This document shows, piece after piece, positions 53,463 to 58,591 of a stretch of 58,591 nucleotides of DNA. The notes under the pieces are model-generated. The model searched no databases. It was not told the origin of the DNA and saw nothing but the letters and a program-made list of their open reading frames with translations. Each line of letters starts with the position of its first letter. Position 1 is the stretch's first letter. The translations under genes were made by a program, and so were the position numbers. Source of the DNA: Planktomarina sp. (lineage in GTDB: Bacteria > Pseudomonadota > Alphaproteobacteria > Rhodobacterales > Rhodobacteraceae); assembly GCA_016780825.1 (NCBI GenBank), contig JADHLF010000012.1, positions 1 through 58,591 of the forward strand. The letters are read 5' to 3'.

Positions 53463-54506
53463 TCAATAAGGCATAGGGTGGGCGCGATGGGTCTTATTGA
53501 GATCGGCCAGCAGCTGGTCTGACAACTCAATATCTTTGCCTGCGATGATATGTGCCAATTGCGCCGCCGTCGTGGCCCCAAAGATGACCGAGGCCATGAA
53601 GGGGCGCCCAGCGCACCAGGCCAATGCCATATGCACCGGATCCAGCCCATGCTTTTGCGCCACCTCCATATAGGCTGCGGCCGCCAGATGGGCTCGGGCC
53701 GTGTTGCGCCCGCCCAGCTCGGGCGACACGCTCATCCGGCTGCCCTCCGGCACCGCATTGGCGGCGTATTTTCCAGTGAGCAACCCTGTGGCCAAGGGTG
53801 AGAAGGCCAGCAGACCCACCTCCTCATTGACACTTAGCTCCGCCAAATCTGTGTCATACATGCGGCACATCAGGGAATATTCATTTTGAATAGATGCCAC
53901 CCGCGGCCCATGCCCCTCCTCGGAGGCCCGCAGCCATTGCGCCGTGCCCCATGCGCTTTCATTCGACAGGCCAAAGGCGCGAATGCGGCCCCGCGAGACT
54001 TCTGTTTGCAGCGCGCCCAGGCAGTCATGCATATGCTGGATCGTCTCAGCTTTGTTTTGCTTTGAGGGATCATAGGTCCAATTTTGTCGGAACATATAGG
54101 AGCCACGGTTTGGCCAATGGAATTGGTAAAGATCGATCACATCAGTCTGCAACCGCTTTAAGCTGCCCTCAATCGCCGCCGGAATGGAGCTGGCGGTGAT
54201 CGGCGCTCTGTCACGGATATGTTTGATCCCCATGCCAGAATGTTTGGTGGCCAGAACCACTTGATTGCGCTTGCCGCTGGCCTGAAACCACGCGCCCACC
54301 ATACGTTCACTGTCGCCCTGTGTCTCGGCTGTGATCGGATTGACAGGATACATCTCTGCGGTATCAAAGATATTGATCCCCGCCTCCACAGCCATATCCA
54401 TCTGCGTAAAAGCATCGGCTTGATCTGTTTGTGTGCCGTAGGTCATCGTCCCAAGACAGAGGTCGGAAATCATAATCCCGCTGCGGCCCAATTCATTCAT
54501 TTTCAT
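53463..54506 (-). CDS. Aldo/keto reductase, Tas-like
   Basis: This 347-aa NADPH-dependent aldo/keto reductase has the catalytic tetrad. Asp and Tyr lie in 'NIFDTAEMYPV', Lys in 'VVLATKHSGMG', and His in 'DLYQFHWPNRG'. The C-terminal cofactor-binding part includes 'SVIFGATTAAQLAHIIAGKD'. It resembles E. coli Tas and YajO-like proteins. Its substrate is unknown. It is convergent with the regulator gene (nine bases apart) and divergent from the ImuA-like gene. A second in-frame ATG two codons in is possible as start. Confidence 0.9.
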   Translation of the reverse strand: MKMNELGRSGIMISDLCLGTMTYGTQTDQADAFTQMDMAVEAGINIFDTAEMYPVNPITAETQGDSERMVGAWFQASGKRNQVVLATKHSGMGIKHIRDRAPITASSIPAAIEGSLKRLQTDVIDLYQFHWPNRGSYMFRQNWTYDPSKQNKAETIQHMHDCLGALQTEVSRGRIRAFGLSNESAWGTAQWLRASEEGHGPRVASIQNEYSLMCRMYDTDLAELSVNEEVGLLAFSPLATGLLTGKYAANAVPEGSRMSVSPELGGRNTARAHLAAAAYMEVAQKHGLDPVHMALAWCAGRPFMASVIFGATTAAQLAHIIAGKDIELSDQLLADLNKTHRAHPMPY

Positions 54507-54573
54507 TCTATAGTCCCCTTGTTTGGGCTAAGTTAGCCCAAGGTTGTTGAGCTGCAAGCTGAAAATCACTTGA

Positions 54574-54588
54574 GAACAAATAGCGAAC
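54574..54588. promoter_or_regulatory. LexA (SOS) box of alphaproteobacterial type
   Basis: GAAC-N7-GAAC (reverse complement GTTC-N7-GTTC) is the alphaproteobacterial LexA box. Here it sits 17 bases upstream of the ImuA-like ATG and overlaps the expected promoter. It is also 68 bases upstream of the divergent aldo/keto reductase start, so regulation of that gene cannot be excluded. Confidence 0.75.
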
Positions 54589-54604
54589 GTTATATCCTAA
54601 AAGG

Positions 54605-55231
54605 ATGACACCCTATGCCCCGAATCTGATTTCATCTATCCACAGACCGAAGGCGGCCCTATTGGAGCTTTGGCCCGGCATTCACCTGACGCTGGCGCGC
54701 GCGCATGAGGTTTGCGGCCAGTTTCGGCACAGTTTTGCAATGATGGTGGCGCAACACACCCAAGGGCCTGTGTTTTGGGTGGCACCAGAGTGGAGCACAG
54801 ATCGGCTGCACGCAGAGGGGGTCACCCCTTTTTTCTCTCCTGGGCGTTTGACCTTTGTGAGCCCCAAACGGGCAGAGGATATCCTATGGTGCGTTGAGGA
54901 GATCCTGCGCAGCAGCGCCGTGCCGCTTATGGTGGCCGATCTGCCTGGCCTGCCCGGCCTAACCCCTGTGCGGCGCCTGCATCTGGCAGCGGAGACTGGC
55001 GCGCGCGAAGGCGGCGCTGCCCCGCTGGCTCTTTTGCTCACCCCCGGCACGGGCGGTGCAGCGGGCATCGAAAGCCGCTGGCACATGGGGCCCATCCCAC
55101 AAGCTGGCATGGACAACTGGCAACTCACCCGCATGCGCAGCCGCAGCGCCCCGCCGCGCCGCTGGCATGTGGTGCGGCACGAGGGGCGCTATCGGCTAAC
55201 CCCTGCCGCGCAAGGAGCCCCCCAAGTTTAG
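54605..55231 (+). CDS. imuA: ImuA-like protein, SOS mutagenesis cassette component
   Basis: This 208-aa protein resembles ImuA, a RecA-like accessory factor of the LexA-controlled imuA-imuB-dnaE2 translesion cassette. Matching parts are 'LARAHEVCGQFRHSFAMM', 'GPVFWVAPEWSTDRLHAEGV', 'RAEDILWCVEEILRSSAVPL' and 'TPVRRLHLAAETG'. There is no intact Walker A motif, as in other members. An upstream LexA box supports SOS control. The partners imuB and dnaE2 do not follow: the next genes are an MFS transporter and metG. The ATG sits immediately after AAAAGG, too close for a normal ribosome binding site, so the start is tentative. Confidence 0.72.
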   Translation: MTPYAPNLISSIHRPKAALLELWPGIHLTLARAHEVCGQFRHSFAMMVAQHTQGPVFWVAPEWSTDRLHAEGVTPFFSPGRLTFVSPKRAEDILWCVEEILRSSAVPLMVADLPGLPGLTPVRRLHLAAETGAREGGAAPLALLLTPGTGGAAGIESRWHMGPIPQAGMDNWQLTRMRSRSAPPRRWHVVRHEGRYRLTPAAQGAPQV

Positions 55232-55269
55232 ATCCACAAGCAAAGACTTGAACCAAGCCCGAAAAATCC

Positions 55270-56562
55270 ATGCCAAAGGGTCAAATCCCACTTGCTACTC
55301 CGCAAGACCCGACCGATGGTTACGCTATGCGACTCATCTTATCCTTTGCGGCGCTCTTCTTGTCCGTCATCCTCTTGCAACTGTCCTCCGGTGGGGTCGG
55401 CCCTTTGGACGCCCTCACAGGGCTCGAGCAGGGCTTTACAAAAGGGCAAATCGGCATCTTGGGCTCTTCGCATTTCCTTGGGTTTTTCATCGGCTGCTGG
55501 TGGGCGCCTCGGGTGATGGGCAGCGTGGGGCATTCACGGGCTTTTGCGGTCTTCACTGCCATGGGCGCTATTGGCATGCTGGGTCATACATTATTGATAG
55601 ACCCCACCGCCTGGGCGGTGATGCGCGTCGCCTCAGGACTTTGCGTGGCGGGCTGCTATACGGTGGTTGAGGCCTGGTTGCAGGCCAAAGCCAGCAATGC
55701 CAATCGCGGGCGCACCATGGCAGTCTATCGCGTGGTCGATATCTTTGCCTCACTGGGCGCGCAGATGATGATTGGCGCTTTGGCCTCGGTTGAGACCTAT
55801 CTGGCCTATAACCTGCTGACGCTCTTTTGCTGCGCCTCCCTCTTGCCGCTTGCCCTGACCAAAGCCAGCCCGCCCATTACAAAAGCAGCCCCACGCCTGC
55901 GGCCTCTTTTGGCGCTCAGCCGCTCCCCCCTCGCGGTCTTTGCCGTTATGGTCAGCGGCTTAACCTCTGCGGCCTATCGCATGGTTGGACCCATCTATGG
56001 CACAGAGCTCAATTTAAACGCCTCGCAAATCGGTCTTTTTCTTGCCGCCTACGTTTTGGGCGGGGCAATTTCGCAATATCCGGCCGGCTGGCTGGCCGAT
56101 AAATTTGATCGCCGTTGGGTGGTCATCGGCATTTCCATTGCCTCACTGATATCTTGCACCCTCTCCTTTTTCGCCCTCGGCGTCACGCAAGTCATCATCG
56201 CCTCCTGCCTGTTTGGCTTTATCACCGTGCCGATCTATTCCATCGCCACCGCCCATGCCCATGACTTCGCCTCAACCGATGAACGCGTTGAACTTTCGGC
56301 CGCGCTTTTATTCTATTATGCGATCGGCGCCATCGCCTCTCCCATCGTCGCCGCGCTATTGATTGAAATATTCGGCACCGGCTCGTTTTTCATCTTCATC
56401 GCGATTGCACATCTGTTTTTGGCCGCCATCGGCGGGCTGCGGTTGCTGCTGGGCGATACGGCCAAGTCCAAAACCCCCTATATCTACGCGCCACGCACCT
56501 CCTTCATGCTCGGACGGTTGACAAAAATCCTGCGCGATCCCGGCTCATCTTCTAAGCCTTAG
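55270..56562 (+). CDS. MFS transporter (YcaD-like)
   Basis: This 430-aa secondary transporter has 12 predicted membrane helices. Its N-half signature is 'HFLGFFIGCWWAPRVMGSVG', and a conserved loop motif 'QYPAGWLADKFDRRWVVIG' lies near residue 275. The sequence resembles the YcaD branch, whose substrates are not defined. The start may be the ATG at 55270 or an internal ATG at 55327 (MRLILSF), which begins close to the first helix. The second is the more likely if the N-terminal 19 polar residues are not translated. metG follows after 57 bases. Confidence 0.88.
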   Translation: MPKGQIPLATPQDPTDGYAMRLILSFAALFLSVILLQLSSGGVGPLDALTGLEQGFTKGQIGILGSSHFLGFFIGCWWAPRVMGSVGHSRAFAVFTAMGAIGMLGHTLLIDPTAWAVMRVASGLCVAGCYTVVEAWLQAKASNANRGRTMAVYRVVDIFASLGAQMMIGALASVETYLAYNLLTLFCCASLLPLALTKASPPITKAAPRLRPLLALSRSPLAVFAVMVSGLTSAAYRMVGPIYGTELNLNASQIGLFLAAYVLGGAISQYPAGWLADKFDRRWVVIGISIASLISCTLSFFALGVTQVIIASCLFGFITVPIYSIATAHAHDFASTDERVELSAALLFYYAIGAIASPIVAALLIEIFGTGSFFIFIAIAHLFLAAIGGLRLLLGDTAKSKTPYIYAPRTSFMLGRLTKILRDPGSSSKP

Positions 56563-56619
56563 GGCTGGGCTTTCGAACCTTACGGGGTTAAATAGGGCCA
56601 ACTTTATTTGGACGGCACT

Positions 56620-58332
56620 ATGAAACGTATCCTGATCACATCAGCCATTCCCTATATCAACGGGATCAAACACCTCGGCAACCTTATCGGCAGCCAGCTG
56701 CCTGCAGATCTTTTTGCCCGCTACCACCGGGCGCGGGGCAATGAAGTCTTGTTTCTTTGCGCCACAGACGAGCACGGCACCCCAGCGGAACTCGCCGCTG
56801 CAAAAGCCGGAAAGCCGGTTGAAGAGTATTGCGCCGATATGCATGCGGTGCAGGCCAAGATCGCCGAAGGCTTTCGCCTGTCTTTCGACCACTTCGGTCG
56901 CAGCTCATCGGCACAAAACAAAGAGTTGACGCAGCATTTCGCCGGGCGTCTTGCCGATCAAGGCTTGATTGCGGAGGTCGATGAACAGCAAGTCTATTCC
57001 CATGCGGACGGGCGCTTTCTGCCCGATCGCTATATCGAAGGCACATGCCCCAACTGCGGCTATGATAAGGCACGCGGTGATCAATGCGAAAATTGCACGA
57101 AACAGTTGGAGCCAACCGATTTGATTGAGCCACGCTCAGCCGTATCCGGCTCTACCGACCTGGAAGTGCGCAACACACGCCACCTGTATCTGCGGCAATC
57201 CTCGTTGCGCCAAGAGCTGAGTGATTGGATTGCACAAAAAACAGATTGGCCTGTGCTGACCACCTCGATTGCAAAGAAATGGCTCAATGACGGTGATGGT
57301 TTGCAAGACCGAGGCATTACCCGGGACCTTGATTGGGGCGTTCCCGTCCGGCGCGGCGATGCGCCTTGGCCTGGGATGGAAGGCAAAGTATTCTACGTTT
57401 GGTTTGACGCGCCGATTGAATATATCGCCTCTGCCCGCGAATGGGTCGATGCCGGTAAGGGCGAGGACTGGGAGCGCTGGTGGCGCACCGATAAAGGCGC
57501 TGCGGATGTGCGCTATGTGCAGTTTATGGGCAAGGACAATGTGCCCTTCCACACCCTCTCATTCCCAGCCACTATTCTGGGCTCTGGCGAGCCATGGAAG
57601 CTGGTCGATTACATCAAATCGTTCAACTACCTCAACTATGACGGAGGGCAGTTCTCCACCAGCCAGGGGCGCGGCATCTTTATGGACCAAGCGCTTGAAA
57701 TTCTGCCCCCCGATTACTGGCGCTGGTGGCTCCTCAGCCATGCACCAGAAACCTCCGACAGCGAGTTCACCTGGGACAATTTCCAAGCGGGTGTGAACAA
57801 AGATCTGGCGGATGTCCTGGGCAATTTCGTCTCCCGCGTCACCAAATTTTGCCGCTCCAAATTCGGCGAAACCGTGCCAGAGGGGGGCAGCTATGGCCCA
57901 CGTGAAACCGCGCTGATTGAAGATTTGCAAACGCGTCTCGAGGCCTATCAAACCCATATGGAAGCCGTCGAAGTGCGCAAATCCGCAGGGGAATTGCGGG
58001 CGATCTGGGCCTTAGGCAATGAATATTTGCAAGCCGCGGAACCCTGGGCCGTGTATAAAACCAATCCTGAGGAAGCGGCGGCCATCATTCGCCTGTCGCT
58101 CAACCTCATTGCGCTATACGGCCAGCTCTCAGCCCCCTTCATCCCAGATGCGGCGCAAACCCTGCGCCAGGCGATGGGCCAGACCGACCCGCTCTGGCCC
58201 GAAGACCTCGCCCAAGCGCTCACCCGCTGCGCGGCGGGCGACGCCTTCACCGTGCCTGAAAACCTGTTCGCCAAAATCACCGATGAGCAACGTGATGACT
58301 GGGCCCAACGCTTTTCCGGCATACGGCAGTGA
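56620..58332 (+). CDS. metG: Methionyl-tRNA synthetase
   Basis: This class I synthetase charges tRNA-Met. The HIGH-like motif is in 'PYINGIKHLGNLIGSQLPAD' (HLGN), and the KMSKS counterpart lies in 'YDGGQFSTSQGRGIF' (STSQGRG). A zinc-binding insert with 'CPNCGYDKARGDQCENC' is near residue 145. The anticodon-binding helices fill the C-terminal 180 residues. Length is 570 aa without the C-terminal dimer domain. The ATG at 56620 gives the MKRILITSAIPYING N-terminus, and the frame extends four codons further upstream. Confidence 0.97.
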   Translation: MKRILITSAIPYINGIKHLGNLIGSQLPADLFARYHRARGNEVLFLCATDEHGTPAELAAAKAGKPVEEYCADMHAVQAKIAEGFRLSFDHFGRSSSAQNKELTQHFAGRLADQGLIAEVDEQQVYSHADGRFLPDRYIEGTCPNCGYDKARGDQCENCTKQLEPTDLIEPRSAVSGSTDLEVRNTRHLYLRQSSLRQELSDWIAQKTDWPVLTTSIAKKWLNDGDGLQDRGITRDLDWGVPVRRGDAPWPGMEGKVFYVWFDAPIEYIASAREWVDAGKGEDWERWWRTDKGAADVRYVQFMGKDNVPFHTLSFPATILGSGEPWKLVDYIKSFNYLNYDGGQFSTSQGRGIFMDQALEILPPDYWRWWLLSHAPETSDSEFTWDNFQAGVNKDLADVLGNFVSRVTKFCRSKFGETVPEGGSYGPRETALIEDLQTRLEAYQTHMEAVEVRKSAGELRAIWALGNEYLQAAEPWAVYKTNPEEAAAIIRLSLNLIALYGQLSAPFIPDAAQTLRQAMGQTDPLWPEDLAQALTRCAAGDAFTVPENLFAKITDEQRDDWAQRFSGIRQ

Positions 58333-58514
58333 GCAGAGTGAGCCACTGTAAAGAATGCGCCCTCCACCTCCAAAGAGCACAATTGCGGACTGGACAAGCG
58401 CAGTAAAAAAGACAATAACGCCGCAGATTACTCGATTTGCTTTCAAAACGCCTTCATAACCAAGGCGAAAGCAGCACAGGTGATCGCCCCAGAACCAAGG
58501 TTTGAAGGCATTGA

Positions 58515-58588
58515 GGCGGGTTGGTAGAGTGGTTATGCAGCGGATTGCAAATCCGTGTACACCGGTTCGATTCCGGTACCCGCCTCCA
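58515..58588 (+). tRNA. tRNA-Cys (GCA anticodon)
   Basis: The cloverleaf is complete at the end of the window. The acceptor stem pairs GGCGGGT with ACCCGCC. The anticodon stem GCGGA/TCCGT encloses TTGCAAA with anticodon GCA. The T arm is CCGG-TTCGATT-CCGG. The discriminator is T and CCA is encoded. The 182 bases between metG and this gene hold no gene that I can support. Confidence 0.97.
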
Positions 58589-58591
58589 CAA

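Noticed and set aside
58129..58446. Minus-strand open frame with a hydrophobic N-terminus at the metG end
   Set aside because: Most of it is antisense to metG, and the apparent helix has no further support.
1..58591. CRISPR arrays, insertion sequences or prophage genes
   Set aside because: No regularly spaced repeats, transposases, integrases or phage structural genes were seen on either strand.

Overview
The window reads as a chromosomal segment of a marine alphaproteobacterium of the Roseobacter group (Rhodobacterales). The evidence is the gene content: a heterotetrameric sarcosine oxidase, a probable sulfopropanediol (DHPS) operon, a carnitine dehydrogenase fused to a thioesterase, TRAP transport, class II fructose-bisphosphatase, DUF3572 and DUF983 proteins, and an alphaproteobacterial-type LexA box. 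Gene density is high, strands alternate in operons, and there is no rRNA, CRISPR array, transposase, integrase or recognisable prophage. The genus is not fixed by anything visible here.

Layout. 0-2.4 kb: the end of a capsule locus, with a remnant of a Wza/KpsD-type export protein and a two-domain KpsC Kdo transferase. 2.4-16.8 kb: a long minus-strand run. Read in the direction of transcription it holds phosphatidylethanolamine synthesis and use (pssA, eptA-like, dgkA, psd), sarcosine oxidase (soxB, soxD, soxA, soxG), dnaG and rpoD, then a terminator, then nrdR and ribD. 17-23.2 kb: a glutamate dehydrogenase gene broken by an in-frame TAA, a small membrane protein, a 3-hydroxyisobutyrate-dehydrogenase-like enzyme, a reductive-dehalogenase-like iron-sulfur protein, a pirin, a TetR regulator and a small lipoprotein. 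23.3-27.6 kb: hom, glpX, recJ and tRNA-Glu. 27.6-28.05 kb: a gene-free, hairpin-rich stretch.

28-36.6 kb: a five-gene minus-strand operon resembling hpsN-hpsO-hpsP-comD-comE, for DHPS to sulfolactate and sulfopyruvate to sulfoacetaldehyde. It faces a LacI-type regulator across a pair of inverted operator-like sites. An IclR regulator, a GMC oxidoreductase and a TerC protein follow. 36.6-42.2 kb: an AT-rich TRAP transporter (dctP, a terminator, fused dctQM) converging on a non-pyrrolysine MttB-family methyltransferase. 42.2-48.3 kb: a HAD phosphatase, DUF3572, an ECF sigma / anti-sigma / periplasmic sensor set, an EF-hand protein, DUF983, a NUDIX hydrolase, a DMT transporter and a fatty-acid desaturase.

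48.4-58.6 kb: an XRE regulator; a carnitine module (SDR, carnitine dehydrogenase-thioesterase fusion, BKACE enzyme, divergent CdhR-like regulator); an aldo/keto reductase; an ImuA-like gene behind a LexA box; an MFS transporter; metG; and tRNA-Cys.

Taken together the accessory content points to life on algal osmolytes and sulfonates. The carnitine module should yield glycine betaine. The sox genes would use the sarcosine formed when betaine is demethylated, although the intermediate demethylases are not in this window. The most notable items are the nonsense-split glutamate dehydrogenase, the orphan reductive-dehalogenase homologue, the sulfonate operon with its paired operators, the foreign-looking TRAP-MttB block, and the SOS-linked orphan imuA.
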